Source of the DNA: Myxococcaceae bacterium
Lineage (GTDB): Bacteria; Myxococcota; Myxococcia; Myxococcales; Myxococcaceae
NCBI GenBank assembly: GCA_019694595.1
Contig: JAIBBQ010000004.1
Span: forward strand, 43,416 to 107,415
Direction: 5' to 3'
Length of the DNA stretch: 64,000 nucleotides
In this document: piece by piece, positions 42,983 through 51,720 of the stretch
Position numbering within the stretch: the first letter of the stretch is position 1
How the letters are laid out: each line of letters opens with the position of its first letter
Made by a program: the position numbers and the translations under genes
The notes under the pieces: model-generated
The model's input: the letters and a program-made list of their open reading frames with translations, nothing else
What the model was told of the DNA's origin: nothing
The model's database searches: none

Positions 42983-45695
42983 CCTCCTCGCGCGTCGGCC
43001 GGCCGTGGCGCGCCAGGGCGTTCAAGTACGTCAGCTCGTGCGCGCCAGCGCTGCCTTGGCCCGGGGCGGACGCGCGGTCGTGCGGTGACTGGGGCTCGAG
43101 GTCGCGGAGCTCCTGCTCGGCGACCCTGGCCAGGAGCAGCGCGCGTGCCTCGCGGAACACCGGCTCCAGGCTGCGTGAGCCCAGGCCCAGGAGACGGCCG
43201 AGGGCCTTCTCGTCCCTCGGTGCGTCGAGGGCCCGCTCCGCGACGAGGCGGGCGATCAGCAGCTTGGCCTCGACGCGCGGACTGAGGTTCGGCGTGCCCT
43301 CGAAGCGCGAGAGCAGGTGCGGCACCTCGGCGGGCCGGCCCGCCACGCTGAGCTCGAGGCCGAGGTCGGCGGCGAACCCCGCCATCATGCCCGCCTCCGC
43401 GAGGCTCGCCGGGCGGCCCAGCAGGGCGAGCAGCGAGGTGATGCTGGCCTCGGTGTGTCCCGCCCGGCCCAGCGCCACTCCGTGCTGGCCGATGGCCCAG
43501 TGGGTGCGCGGGCTGTCGTCTCCGAGCCGCCTCCGGGCGAGGGCCTCGGCCCGCGCGGCGAGACCTTCGGCTTCGCGGGGCCGGCCGCGCTGGAGCATGA
43601 GCTCGCTCCGGTTGCCGAGGACCTCGATCAGCGGGAGCGCGTCGGTCCCGAGGTTCTCGACGAAGATGTCTCCGGCTCCCTGCAGGGCGACCTCCGCGTC
43701 CACCGGACGCTGCAGCTGCGTCAGGGCTGCGGCGTAGTGCTCGAGCACCTTGCCCACCAGGAGGTGACGCGGCCCCAGCACGCGGCGGTACCGTTCGACG
43801 AGCGGGCCTTCGACGGCCGCCGCCTCGTCGAAGCGCTCGGCGCTGTAGAGCGCCTTGGCCTTCCCGCGGGACTGCTCGAGCGAGAGCAGCGAGTCGGCGC
43901 CGGTGAGCTGCAGCGCCGAGTCGATGGCCCGCGCCTGGAGCCGCAGCGCCTGGGAGAACTGACGCTGCGCCGCCAGGAGCTGCACCCGTTCTCCCATCAC
44001 CGCGACCTCGGTGACGGGGGCGCTGCGCTGGGCGTAGGCCTCGGCGAGCGAGAGCCAGCGCTCGGCTTCCGCGAGTCTCCCGCCCAGCCTGGCGCGCCGG
44101 CCCAGCGCGGTCCACGCCTGGGCGCCCACCACGTCGAGGCGGGCGATCTCCGCCAGCTCCGCGGCGCGGAAGAGCGACGCCTCGGCCGCGGCCGCTTCAC
44201 CGAGCTCGAAGAGCTGCTCGCCGGCGATCAGCTCGAGCTGCGCCTCGACGTCGGTGCGGTGGCTGGCCTGGGCGAGCTCCCGCGCGGCCGGCACGAGGCG
44301 GGTGACGTCGGCGGCGTGGCCCGTCTCCTTGGCGGCGACGATGGTGGCCAGCGCGGCCGTCGCTGCCGACGCCTCTCTCGGCTCGCCGAGCGCCGCGCGG
44401 CAACCGAGCGGGCTGGGGAGGGCCCGGACGGCCCGCGGGGCGTCGAGGGCGGACAGGTGGGTGGGGGCCTCGTAGGCGTCGGCCAGGCTGCGGAACGCCT
44501 CGAGCTGCTCGTCGAGACATCGGCTCTCGGCGCTTGAGCCTGAGCCGCCGCCCGCTCGACACGCGAGGAGCCGTTCCGTCTGCCAGGCGTTCGCGAAGGC
44601 GCGCACGCCGCGCTCGAAGGCCTCGAACGCCGTGGCCTCTGCTCCGGCCTGACCGAAGGCGTGTCGCAGCCGGTCGCTCCGCTCCGTGGACCAGAGCGTC
44701 TCGATGGCCGAGGCCTCGGAGCGGCACTTCGCGGCCGTGGCCCACCTGGCGGCGAGCAGCGCAAAGGTCAGCACCACCACCGCGCCCAGCGCCGCCGCGG
44801 CCCGGCGGGGGTTGCGGGGGTGCCACCGAGGGCGCCGGAGCTCCGCGAGCAGCGCCGCCATCGACGGGAAGCGCTGGTCCGCGGCTGGCTGCAGCCCTCG
44901 GCGCAGGACGTCGCGAGACCTCCGCGGGATCGCGAAGCCACCGAGGTCGTCCTGGCTCGGCCGGCGCCCGCGGAGCGCTTCCCAGAGCGTGATGCAGAAG
45001 GCGTACTGGTCGGCGGCCGGCGAGCCCGGTGCGCCGATGCGCAGCTCGGGCGAGGCGTACGCCGGCGTCAGTCCCCGCAGGGAGGGGTGGACCCGCAGCG
45101 AGGACAGCCCGAAGTCGGCCACGCGCACCCGGCCGTCGTTTCCCAGCAGCACGTTCTCGGGCTTGAAGTCGCCGTGCACCAGGCCGGCGGTGTGCACCGC
45201 GGCCAGCCCCTGGCCCGCCTGGAGGAGGAGCTGGGTGGCCTCGGCCTCCTCGATGGGCCGCACCAGCCGGCGGCGGAGCGTCTCTCCTTCGACGAACTCC
45301 ATCGCGAGGACCAGGCCGTCTCCGGAGTCGAAGCAGTCGTACACCTGCACCACGTTGGGGTGGGAGACGGCCGCGAGGGCCCTGGCTTCCTGCAGCACGG
45401 TCTCCCGGTCCTGCGAGCCGTCGGCGTCGGTCCACTGGCGCACCTTGAGGGCGACGCGGCGGTCGAGCAGCGTGTCGCGCGCCAGGTAGACCTGCCCGGA
45501 GGCGCCACCGCCCAGCAGCGACTCGACCTCGTAGCGCTTGGGGAGCCGCGCCCGGGGCGTCGTGCTCGGCGCCTCCATCAACGCGGCCAGCACCGCGGTG
45601 CAGTCGCCGCAATCGCTCACGTGGGCCTCGACGGCGCCGGCGCCGGCCGGGTCGTGCAGGTAGCCGATGAGGGCGTCTTCGGTCGGACAGTTCAT
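42942..45695 (-). CDS. membrane Ser/Thr kinase with N-terminal zinc anti-sigma motif
   Basis: A 917-residue protein. It opens with a zinc anti-sigma (ZAS)-like H-x3-C-x2-C (AHVSDCGDC, residues 24-32). A kinase domain follows (about 54-300): LGGGASGQVYL loop, VALKV lysine, a catalytic loop written HGDFKPEN with Gly where Arg is usual, and VADFGLSSL. One membrane helix is near 310-325. About 590 TPR-like helical residues follow. The ZAS part suggests it holds the sigma factor encoded two genes upstream, which phosphorylation or a signal would free. The missing Arg of HRD marks it as a non-RD kinase. Its 3' end overlaps the response-regulator gene. Confidence 0.85.
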   Translation of the reverse strand: MNCPTEDALIGYLHDPAGAGAVEAHVSDCGDCTAVLAALMEAPSTTPRARLPKRYEVESLLGGGASGQVYLARDTLLDRRVALKVRQWTDADGSQDRETVLQEARALAAVSHPNVVQVYDCFDSGDGLVLAMEFVEGETLRRRLVRPIEEAEATQLLLQAGQGLAAVHTAGLVHGDFKPENVLLGNDGRVRVADFGLSSLRVHPSLRGLTPAYASPELRIGAPGSPAADQYAFCITLWEALRGRRPSQDDLGGFAIPRRSRDVLRRGLQPAADQRFPSMAALLAELRRPRWHPRNPRRAAAALGAVVVLTFALLAARWATAAKCRSEASAIETLWSTERSDRLRHAFGQAGAEATAFEAFERGVRAFANAWQTERLLACRAGGGSGSSAESRCLDEQLEAFRSLADAYEAPTHLSALDAPRAVRALPSPLGCRAALGEPREASAATAALATIVAAKETGHAADVTRLVPAARELAQASHRTDVEAQLELIAGEQLFELGEAAAAEASLFRAAELAEIARLDVVGAQAWTALGRRARLGGRLAEAERWLSLAEAYAQRSAPVTEVAVMGERVQLLAAQRQFSQALRLQARAIDSALQLTGADSLLSLEQSRGKAKALYSAERFDEAAAVEGPLVERYRRVLGPRHLLVGKVLEHYAAALTQLQRPVDAEVALQGAGDIFVENLGTDALPLIEVLGNRSELMLQRGRPREAEGLAARAEALARRRLGDDSPRTHWAIGQHGVALGRAGHTEASITSLLALLGRPASLAEAGMMAGFAADLGLELSVAGRPAEVPHLLSRFEGTPNLSPRVEAKLLIARLVAERALDAPRDEKALGRLLGLGSRSLEPVFREARALLLARVAEQELRDLEPQSPHDRASAPGQGSAGAHELTYLNALARHGRPTREEATSSPSAPRGRRR

Positions 45696-45721
45696 GGCGC
45701 GGGCCGCGGTGAAGGAAGTGA

Positions 45722-45748
45722 CCTCGCGTGCCGTGGCTGCACGCGAGG
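45722..45748 (-). terminator. hairpin between lipoprotein and kinase genes
   Basis: CCTCGCGTG and CACGCGAGG form a perfect 9-bp stem around a 9-base loop, just after the lipoprotein stop and 27 bases before the kinase start. No T-run follows, so it may attenuate rather than end transcription. Confidence 0.45.
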
Positions 45749-45765
45749 CCGTGGTGACTCCGGCG

Positions 45766-46200
45766 TCAGATGCCCCAGCAGCGGTTCACCGGGGTGCAGC
45801 CGACCTGCGTCACCGGCTGGGTGACGTAGGCGATGTCCGCGGAGGCGCCGAGGTACCGCTTGGTGTTCGGCGCGATGCAGCAGGCGAAGTTCCCCGAGCC
45901 GCCGCGGCCGGTGATCTTGAAGGTCACCGCCACCGGTCGGGAGCCCGCGCGGCCCTGGCCGCTGCCGTTCCGCAGGTACACCGAGCCGTTGGTGGAGGTG
46001 CGGTAGTAGCACCAGGGAAAGAAGCCATCGGAGCGGGTCGACCGCGGCGTGCAGTTGGTGACGAGCTCCTGCTCGACCGTGGTGTCGAAGGCGGGCTCAT
46101 CGCCGGCCACGGCGTCGGCGCCGGGCTGGGGGTCGAGGTCCTGGGGGCCGCACGCGAAGAGGGTGAGGGTGGCTGCAGCGATCATCAAGGGCATGCGCAT
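45766..46200 (-). CDS. small lipoprotein in sigma-kinase module
   Basis: A 144-residue lipoprotein (signal MRMPLMIAAATLTLFACG). The mature part is acidic for 25 residues, then beta-rich with five Cys (VTNCTPRS, PWCYY, NFACCIAP, VGCTPV, RCWGI). I do not recognise the fold. It lies between the sigma factor and the kinase on the same strand, so it may sense the signal or be the envelope target of the module. The pairing is by position only. Confidence 0.65.
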   Translation of the reverse strand: MRMPLMIAAATLTLFACGPQDLDPQPGADAVAGDEPAFDTTVEQELVTNCTPRSTRSDGFFPWCYYRTSTNGSVYLRNGSGQGRAGSRPVAVTFKITGRGGSGNFACCIAPNTKRYLGASADIAYVTQPVTQVGCTPVNRCWGI

Positions 46201-46288
46201 GGTTCGACTCGTTGGTGATGGCGGCGAGAATTCGCCGCGATGCCTTGAGACCTGCCCTCCCGGCCGTTGTTGCGTGCGAAGGGACGAT

Positions 46289-47020
46289 TCAGTCGGGAAG
46301 CGGGAGGCTGATGCTCACGCGGCTGGCGAGCAGCGCGTTGAGGCTGGCGAGGTCACCGACGGGCCCAGGGAGCACCGTCTGCAGCCGTTGCCGGACCGCG
46401 AGGAGGAGCTGGGTCCGGACCTTCGCCAGCTGGCGGGACACCGACGACTTGTGGAGCTGCAGGTGCTTGCCGATCGCCTCGAGCGAGACGCCCTCGACGC
46501 CGTTGAGGCGCAGCATCGCCCGCTCGCGCGGGGTCAAGGTGGCCAAGGCTTCGCGGAAGGCGGTGCGGAACTGGGCCGCGTGCGCGCGCAGCAGGTAGGT
46601 GACCTCCACGGATTCATCGAGCGCCGGGAGCACGTCTTCCAGCGGTTCGGTCCTCCGGCGAACACGCTCGTTGAGCCCGAGCCGGACGGCGACGGCGCGG
46701 CTCCAGGCCGCCAGGCTTCCTCTGCCGGAGTAGGAGCCGAGGCGCTCGCCCATCAGGGTGCACAGCCGGAAGCGCTGCAGCACCTCGTCGACGTCGGCGC
46801 CTTCCACGCGGCGGGCCGCCTCCGCGGCTTCGGGAATGATGTGGCGCTCGAAGAGCGCGACTCCTTCCGCCAGGCGCCTGCGGCAAGCGAGCGCCAGCAG
46901 GAGGTCGGCCGGGTGCGCGACCCCACCGGCGGCGAGGCAGTCTTCGAAGGGGCGGCGCAGCAGCTCGGCGTGCACGGCCAGCGTCGGAAAGCCGAGGAGC
47001 GCCTGGTGCCAGAGATCCAT
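46289..47020 (-). CDS. Myxococcus-type sigma-70-like factor
   Basis: A 243-residue protein. Region 2 is RLGSYSGRGSLAAWSRAVAV; region 4 is TLTPRERAMLRLNGVEGVSL and KHLQLHKSSVSRQLAKVR, a helix-turn-helix. It fits the sigma-70-related families found mainly in myxobacteria and encoded with Ser/Thr kinases. It lacks sigma region 1. It heads a three-gene set with a lipoprotein and the ZAS-kinase. A perfect 16-bp palindrome 104-119 bases upstream may control it. Confidence 0.82.
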   Translation of the reverse strand: MDLWHQALLGFPTLAVHAELLRRPFEDCLAAGGVAHPADLLLALACRRRLAEGVALFERHIIPEAAEAARRVEGADVDEVLQRFRLCTLMGERLGSYSGRGSLAAWSRAVAVRLGLNERVRRRTEPLEDVLPALDESVEVTYLLRAHAAQFRTAFREALATLTPRERAMLRLNGVEGVSLEAIGKHLQLHKSSVSRQLAKVRTQLLLAVRQRLQTVLPGPVGDLASLNALLASRVSISLPLPD

Positions 47021-47348
47021 GCCCGGCCGCAGTCCAAAAGTCGTACCGGGCCGAGGCTCGTGATTTCACAGGAGGAAGCAGGCTCGGGTGCCGGAGCGGG
47101 CCTGCGCTGGCGCGCTCCACCGGGTGCCAAGTTTGGCACTCGGGCGCGAGGGGCATTTCCAGTGGCGCGGCCGGGTCGATTCAGAGGCGGAAGGCCGAAC
47201 CACAACGGCGCGGGGCAGAGATGGAGTGTTCGACTCAGGGCTGCCGATGACGGTGACGGGCGCGACTTCCCAGGGACGCGAGTCCTGTGGTCGCCCTTCT
47301 GCTGCCTTGCCAGGAACCCACGACCTCGAGCCGATGTCGTCGTCGCTG
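47021..47348. other. divergent promoter region of the sigma module
   Basis: This gap of about 330 bp lies between the sigma gene and the small-lipoprotein cluster. It holds one notable signal, the GTGCCAA palindrome. No -35/-10 or -24/-12 pair is convincing. Confidence 0.5.
47124..47139. promoter_or_regulatory. 16-bp palindrome upstream of the sigma factor
   Basis: GTGCCAA-GT-TTGGCAC is perfect on both sides. It lies 104-119 bases ahead of the sigma gene and 210 bases ahead of the plus-strand cluster. A dimeric regulator could bind there; which one is not visible. Confidence 0.5.
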
Positions 47349-47621
47349 ATGTCGAGAGTCCGCTTCTTCGCCGCATTTGCCGTCTTTGCAGCTCTGGGCT
47401 GTGCAGCTCACCGTGCTGCTGTGCCTCAAAGCGCCCTTCAGGGCATTTCCAAGCCCCAACTCCCGGAGCGAACTGAGCCGTCGAAGCAGGTGCATCGGTG
47501 GCGGCAGGGGGCCTGCGAGTTCACCGAGGACGACGGCATGATCAGGATGGTGCGGGTAGGCCCCGGCGACGGCGGGATCTGCGATGCCCTGGATGGGCTG
47601 AGTGGGGGGCAGGGCATCTGA
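47349..47621 (+). CDS. small lipoprotein, start of a low-GC cluster
   Basis: A 90-residue lipoprotein (signal MSRVRFFAAFAVFAALGC). The mature peptide is short, with one Cys near the end and no family resemblance I can see. The ATG at 47349 was chosen; one at 47334 is equally possible. Its stop overlaps the start of the next small ORF (TGATG). This is the first gene of a run with noticeably lower GC and less biased codons than its neighbours, which suggests recent transfer. Confidence 0.55.
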   Translation: MSRVRFFAAFAVFAALGCAAHRAAVPQSALQGISKPQLPERTEPSKQVHRWRQGACEFTEDDGMIRMVRVGPGDGGICDALDGLSGGQGI

Positions 47622-47767
47622 TGCGATGTCTCATGTTCTTGGTGCTGCTGCTCGTTGCTGGCTGCAGAGCACGATGTCTTGACCCGGTGCCCTGCACGTC
47701 CATCTGCCGAGCAGCTGTTCAGCGCCCAATTCCGATCGGCTGTGTGGTCCCGACGTGCGTCTGCTGA
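47621..47767 (+). CDS. tiny Cys-rich lipoprotein
   Basis: A 48-residue peptide with a lipobox (MRCLMFLVLLLVAGC) and 10 Cys in all. The mature part is CRARCLDPVPCTSICR, then CVVPTCVC. It is translationally coupled to the gene before it. It may be the front half of a gene broken by a frameshift, because the next ORF starts without a signal peptide and overlaps its end if read from GTG 47755. Confidence 0.45.
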   Translation: MRCLMFLVLLLVAGCRARCLDPVPCTSICRAAVQRPIPIGCVVPTCVC

Positions 47768-47784
47768 GAGCAGAACCCGCGAGA

Positions 47785-48207
47785 ATGGGGGAATGCCCTG
47801 GTTACTACGCATTGCTTCAACTGGCGCGCCAATGGGCCGGTTGCGACTCTGACGATGCGTGCCAGCCCTCGACGCAGGCATGCCAGGCAAGGCTAAAGAG
47901 GTGTGGCGTGTCCGATATTTGCGAAATTCTCACACCGGCAAGAGGACCCTTTGCCGTGGTTGCGAATTTGGGCGTTCAGCTTCGTGGCGGTGGCACCGGG
48001 CGAGCCAACACCGCTAGAGGCACCGCCGCTTTCGACGATGCGATTTGTCAAGACTTCGAATACGTCGAGGTTCTTGCTGGAACCATGCTTCACGAGGCCG
48101 TTCACCACTCGGGTGGCTTCTCCTGGCTTAATCGGGTCCTGATCATCGATGACCCTGCACCTTGTTCTGTGGAGTCGATTGAAGACGTCTGCTCTGGAAT
48201 GAATTAG
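47785..48207 (+). CDS. HExxH-containing putative metallopeptidase
   Basis: A 140-residue product with a zinc-site-like GTMLHEAVHHSGG near residue 105 and a downstream acidic ESIEDVC that could give the third ligand. The N-terminal half has six Cys. HExxH proteins of this size occur among polymorphic toxins and secreted peptidases. It has no signal peptide of its own, which is odd beside small exported proteins. The ATG at 47785 was used; GTG 47755 would add 10 residues and overlap the upstream ORF. A frameshift joining it to the tiny lipoprotein is possible. Confidence 0.55.
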   Translation: MGECPGYYALLQLARQWAGCDSDDACQPSTQACQARLKRCGVSDICEILTPARGPFAVVANLGVQLRGGGTGRANTARGTAAFDDAICQDFEYVEVLAGTMLHEAVHHSGGFSWLNRVLIIDDPAPCSVESIEDVCSGMN

Positions 48208-48210
48208 CTC

Positions 48211-48567
48211 ATGAATCGGCCGATGATCGCGACGCTGTGGGCTGGTGTCTTGGTCATGGCGCCGGAGTGTCTCGCGTGTAGTGGCCCCGGAGCGGAAACG
48301 CGCATGGAAGACGCCGAGCGCTTGGGGCGCTTGTCTGTAGGTGCTGCAGTTGTTGCGATAGTGGTCGGGCTGTTATTGAGGCCTAAGTTCCCAAAGCGTT
48401 CGGCAGCTGCTTGTGCCGTGGTCTTGACCGTTCACCCCGCGTTCTGGGTTTCGGCTCGGGGGGGAGATTGCGGAGCCGAGATGTTGGCCCTTTGCGCGGT
48501 TCTTGATCTCTATTTGATTGTATGGGCCATTTGGCCGCGCATCGTTGTGCCGGCTGGTCTTCGCTGA
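48211..48567 (+). CDS. small membrane protein
   Basis: A 118-residue protein with an N-terminal signal-like segment and two further hydrophobic helices (about residues 43-57 and 88-113). It starts 3 bases after the HExxH gene. Function is unknown; a role as immunity or anchor for the peptidase is only a guess from position. Confidence 0.55.
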   Translation: MNRPMIATLWAGVLVMAPECLACSGPGAETRMEDAERLGRLSVGAAVVAIVVGLLLRPKFPKRSAAACAVVLTVHPAFWVSARGGDCGAEMLALCAVLDLYLIVWAIWPRIVVPAGLR

Positions 48568-48583
48568 GCTGAACGCGGTTCTT

Positions 48584-49027
48584 GTGCTCACTAGGTCACT
48601 TCTGCTTGTCATGTTGGCGGTGGACGCAGGGGTGGCCGCTCCGGAGCAGTCGGCCAAGTTCGTGATCTATGACGCACGCTTGCAGCCGCGACACCTGAGC
48701 GCGCTGATGCTGGTGTGCGCTGGTTCCTCAGCGGTGCGGCTCGATGCGGCCCTTGGCAACGACGCTTTTCGCGTGCTCGACGCTCGGCACTGCCAGACCA
48801 ATGAGCGAGTGCGGTTTCTTTCTTATGATGTCGGGGGCGGGCCTGTGACGACAGTTGTCGTGCCCGCCAACACATGTTTGGGGCAGCAGACTCGGCTCCG
48901 TCTTGTCGAGGATGACTTCCCGCCTACAGAACGATGCCTGAGGCTGGACCTGGGCGCCTCTCTGCTTTCCGCGACCGGCGAACCAGTGGGCGTCGTACGC
49001 ACAACCGTTGTTGTGAAGTCGAACTGA
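48584..49027 (+). CDS. small exported protein
   Basis: A 147-residue protein with a signal-like N-terminus (LTRSLLLVMLAVDAGVAAPE) and a beta-rich body with four Cys (LVCAGS, ARHCQTN, NTCLGQ, ERCLRLD). A GTG start is used because it begins the signal. It closes the lower-GC cluster. I recognise no family. It converges with the next lipoprotein gene. Confidence 0.5.
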   Translation: MLTRSLLLVMLAVDAGVAAPEQSAKFVIYDARLQPRHLSALMLVCAGSSAVRLDAALGNDAFRVLDARHCQTNERVRFLSYDVGGGPVTTVVVPANTCLGQQTRLRLVEDDFPPTERCLRLDLGASLLSATGEPVGVVRTTVVVKSN

Positions 49028-49045
49028 GCCGCGTGCGTCGCCGGA

Positions 49046-49990
49046 CTACTGCGCCGGCGGCACGGCGGGCACGGCGTCCGACGGGAAGCGGCACGGCGCT
49101 TCCTCGAGCCCGGCCTGCGTCACGCACGTGGTGAGCACGGGAATGGCCTCGCCCTCGGCCGACTCGTGGAGCGCGAAGTTCACCTCGCACGCCTTGAAGG
49201 CGTTCGGCTTCGGCTGGCTCGTGGCCAGGCCGCTGGTGTGCTCGCCGGGGACCAGGCCCTGGAAGTGCACCAGCGCGGTGTTGAGCGCGAACTCCTCGAC
49301 GACGTTGCCGCGCAGGCACTTCGCCTTCACCGCCAGGCGCGCGTCGGCCGGCAGCGCCTGCTGCGGCGCCGCGAGGTAGCTCACCGACACCTGGTGGCCG
49401 CCGGAGGCGGTGGTCAGCTCGCCCTTGAGCTCCCGCATCTTCACCTTCACGCCGGCCTCGACCTTGCGCTCGATCAGCGGCGCCGGGCAGGGGCCCACGG
49501 TGAGGCTCTTGGTGTCCGTCACGTAGCAGACGGTCCCCAGCGCGATGGGCGCGGGCGGCGGGGTGGCGTCGATGATGCTCTTGCCGTACTGGAAGCTGGC
49601 CTCGCACGCGCTCGGCAGCGCGCCCAGGGTGTTGGGCGGCAGGTTGAACGAGACGCTGTTGGTCGGGTTCCCCTTCGAGTCCATCGTCGTGCTCCAGATG
49701 TAGGAAGTGGCGATGACCACGCCCTTCACCGCGCAGCTCACCTTGCCTCCCACCGACATGCCCGGCGGCAGCGCCGCGGACGAGGTGGTGGCGTTGAAGC
49801 TCACCGTGTTCTTCTCATCGCTCCCGGTGGCGTGAATCGGCCCGCTGCCCAACCCATACACGGTCGACGGCTGGGCGCTGACGCTGACGATGCTCACCGG
49901 CGCCCCGACGACGGGCGTCAGCGCCACCGACGGCGGCTTCGACCTGCAGGCACAGAGCGAGACGGCGGCGAGGACGAGGACGGTACGCAT
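49046..49990 (-). CDS. hypothetical lipoprotein downstream of hemB
   Basis: A 314-residue lipoprotein (signal MRTVLVLAAVSLCAC). It has two similar halves of beta-rich sequence: SVSFNLPPNTLGALPSACEA and then CEVNFALHESAEGEA mark the repeat ends. Six Cys are spaced through the chain. The gene follows hemB by 9 bases on the same strand, so it probably shares its transcript, but a link to heme synthesis is not evident. Function is unknown. Confidence 0.6.
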   Translation of the reverse strand: MRTVLVLAAVSLCACRSKPPSVALTPVVGAPVSIVSVSAQPSTVYGLGSGPIHATGSDEKNTVSFNATTSSAALPPGMSVGGKVSCAVKGVVIATSYIWSTTMDSKGNPTNSVSFNLPPNTLGALPSACEASFQYGKSIIDATPPPAPIALGTVCYVTDTKSLTVGPCPAPLIERKVEAGVKVKMRELKGELTTASGGHQVSVSYLAAPQQALPADARLAVKAKCLRGNVVEEFALNTALVHFQGLVPGEHTSGLATSQPKPNAFKACEVNFALHESAEGEAIPVLTTCVTQAGLEEAPCRFPSDAVPAVPPAQ

Positions 49991-49999
49991 GGTTGCCTT

Positions 50000-50974
50000 T
50001 CAGGGCTTGGTGGCGTGGGCGACGGCCCGCGCGTGGTAGGTGACGATGACGTCGGTGCCGGCGCGGCGGAGCGAGAGCAGCGTCTCGTTCATCGCGCGGT
50101 CGAAATCGAGCAGGCCCGCATCTGCCGTGGCGCGCAGCATCGCGTACTCGCCGGACACCTGGTACGCGACGAGCGGCAGGTCGCTCCCCTCGCGCGCGTC
50201 GCGGATGAGGTCCAGGTTGGTGAGCGCCGGCTTGAAGAGCAGCGCGTCGGCGCCTTCGAGCTCGTCCTGCTTCCACTCCCGCCGCGCCTCGCGCCGGTTG
50301 CCCGCGGGCATCTGGTACGTGGTGCGGTCGCCGAACTGGGGCGCGCTGTCCGCCGCGGCGCGGAACGGGCCGTACATCGCCGAGGCCATCTTCACCGCGT
50401 ACGACAGGATGCTCACGTGGCTCAGCCCCGCGGCGTCGAGCCCGGCGCGGATCGCCGCCACGCGGCCGTCCATCATGTCCGACGGGCTCACCCAGTCGAC
50501 GCCCGCCTGGCCGAGCAGCACCGCCATCTTCGCCAGCACCGGCAGCGTGGCGTCGTTGTCCACGCGGTTGTTGCGCACCAGGCCGCAGTGGCCGTGCGTG
50601 GTGTAGCTGCAGAGGCAGACGTCGGCGAACAGCGGCAGCTCGGGGAAGGCCGCGCGCAGCGCCTTCGAGGCGTCGGTGAGCGGCTTGAGCTGCTGCTCCA
50701 GCTGCGCGCCGTCGTCGCTCTTGGTGTCGGGGACGCCGAAGAGCATCACCCCGCCCACGCCGGCCTTCACCAGCGGCGCCACTTCCTCGAGCAGCGCGTC
50801 GCCGCTCACCTGCCAGAGGCCGTAGTTGGGCTTCACCTCGCGGCGCACGCCCTTGCCGCTCACCACGAAGTACGGCTGCACCAGGTGCCGCGGCAGCACG
50901 TCGGTCTCGGCGAAGAGCCGGCGGGTGGATGGGTTGGCACGCAGGCGGCGCAGGCGGACGGTGGGCAGGCTCAT
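50000..50974 (-). CDS. hemB: delta-aminolevulinic acid dehydratase (porphobilinogen synthase)
   Basis: This 324-residue enzyme joins two 5-aminolevulinate molecules into porphobilinogen. The metal-binding Cys motif is DVCLCSYTTHGHCG, characteristic of zinc-dependent forms. The two Schiff-base lysines lie in LSYAVKMASAMYGPFR and LLFKPALTNLDLIRDA. Length and order match the family. Its ATG overlaps the hemD stop (ATGA), so hemD and hemB are translationally coupled on the minus strand, back-to-back with the main hem operon. Confidence 0.93.
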   Translation of the reverse strand: MSLPTVRLRRLRANPSTRRLFAETDVLPRHLVQPYFVVSGKGVRREVKPNYGLWQVSGDALLEEVAPLVKAGVGGVMLFGVPDTKSDDGAQLEQQLKPLTDASKALRAAFPELPLFADVCLCSYTTHGHCGLVRNNRVDNDATLPVLAKMAVLLGQAGVDWVSPSDMMDGRVAAIRAGLDAAGLSHVSILSYAVKMASAMYGPFRAAADSAPQFGDRTTYQMPAGNRREARREWKQDELEGADALLFKPALTNLDLIRDAREGSDLPLVAYQVSGEYAMLRATADAGLLDFDRAMNETLLSLRRAGTDVIVTYHARAVAHATKP

Positions 50975-51693
50975 GGCAGGCTCTTCTCCAGCGCGAGGAC
51001 GGCGGCTTCGATGGGCTGCGTGCGGTCGCGTAGCACCGCCTCGGGCCACTGTGGAGCGCGGCGCTCGCGCCAGGCCCGCAGCGTCGACTCGCCGTGGCAA
51101 ATCACCGCACCTGGCGTCGGCGGCGAGGCGGCGACGAAGTGCTCCACCGCCGAAGGACTGAAGAAGATGAGGCCACAGCCCGGTCCGAGCGCGGCGAGCG
51201 CCGAGCGCAGCCCTCGTGGCGCGGTGGTGGCGTACGCCGCGAAGCGGGTGACCGGCCCCAGCCGCTCGAGCTGCGCCAGCGCCGCCAGTTGCTCCGGCGC
51301 CTCGAGTCCCGCATCGCTCGTCGGGTAGTGGACCGTGAGCCTGCGTCCCTGGGCCCAGCGGGTGAGCGCCTCCGCGAGCGCCTCCACCCCGCCGGTGGCC
51401 TCCACCACCGGCACGAGTCCCTGCGCGCGCAGCGCCTGGGAGGTCTGCGGGGCGACCGCTGCGAGCTGCACGTGCGAAGGCGGCCGGTGCGCTCCAGCCA
51501 GCAGCGCCGCGGTGGCCTGGCTCGTCACCAGGCAGATGTGGAGGGTCCCGGGGGTCGCCACCGGCCAGGGCGCCCAGTCCGCCGGCGAGCGTTCCAGACA
51601 CGGTACGGCCTCGCACGGCACCCCCGCGGCGCGGAGCGCGTTGACGATGGGGCCGCAATCCTCGGCCGCGCGGGTGACGATCCACCGGAGCAC
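50971..51693 (-). CDS. hemD: uroporphyrinogen-III synthase
   Basis: A 240-residue enzyme that closes hydroxymethylbilane to uroporphyrinogen III with ring D inversion. The family is poorly conserved; the call rests on the WIVTRAAEDCGPIV opening, the segment YATTAPRGLRS and the LIFFSPSAVEHF motif in the second half, together with its place before hemB. The GTG start is the only sensible one. A hairpin follows the divergent gene's end in the short gap upstream. Confidence 0.82.
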   Translation of the reverse strand: MLRWIVTRAAEDCGPIVNALRAAGVPCEAVPCLERSPADWAPWPVATPGTLHICLVTSQATAALLAGAHRPPSHVQLAAVAPQTSQALRAQGLVPVVEATGGVEALAEALTRWAQGRRLTVHYPTSDAGLEAPEQLAALAQLERLGPVTRFAAYATTAPRGLRSALAALGPGCGLIFFSPSAVEHFVAASPPTPGAVICHGESTLRAWRERRAPQWPEAVLRDRTQPIEAAVLALEKSLP

Positions 51694-51720
51694 GGCCCGG
51701 CGTCCTAACCGGTTTGCCCG

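Noticed and set aside
47131..47150. Possible sigma-54 promoter at TTGGCAC
   Set aside because: The -12 TTGC-type element is missing at the required spacing on both strands; the palindrome explains the TGGCAC better.
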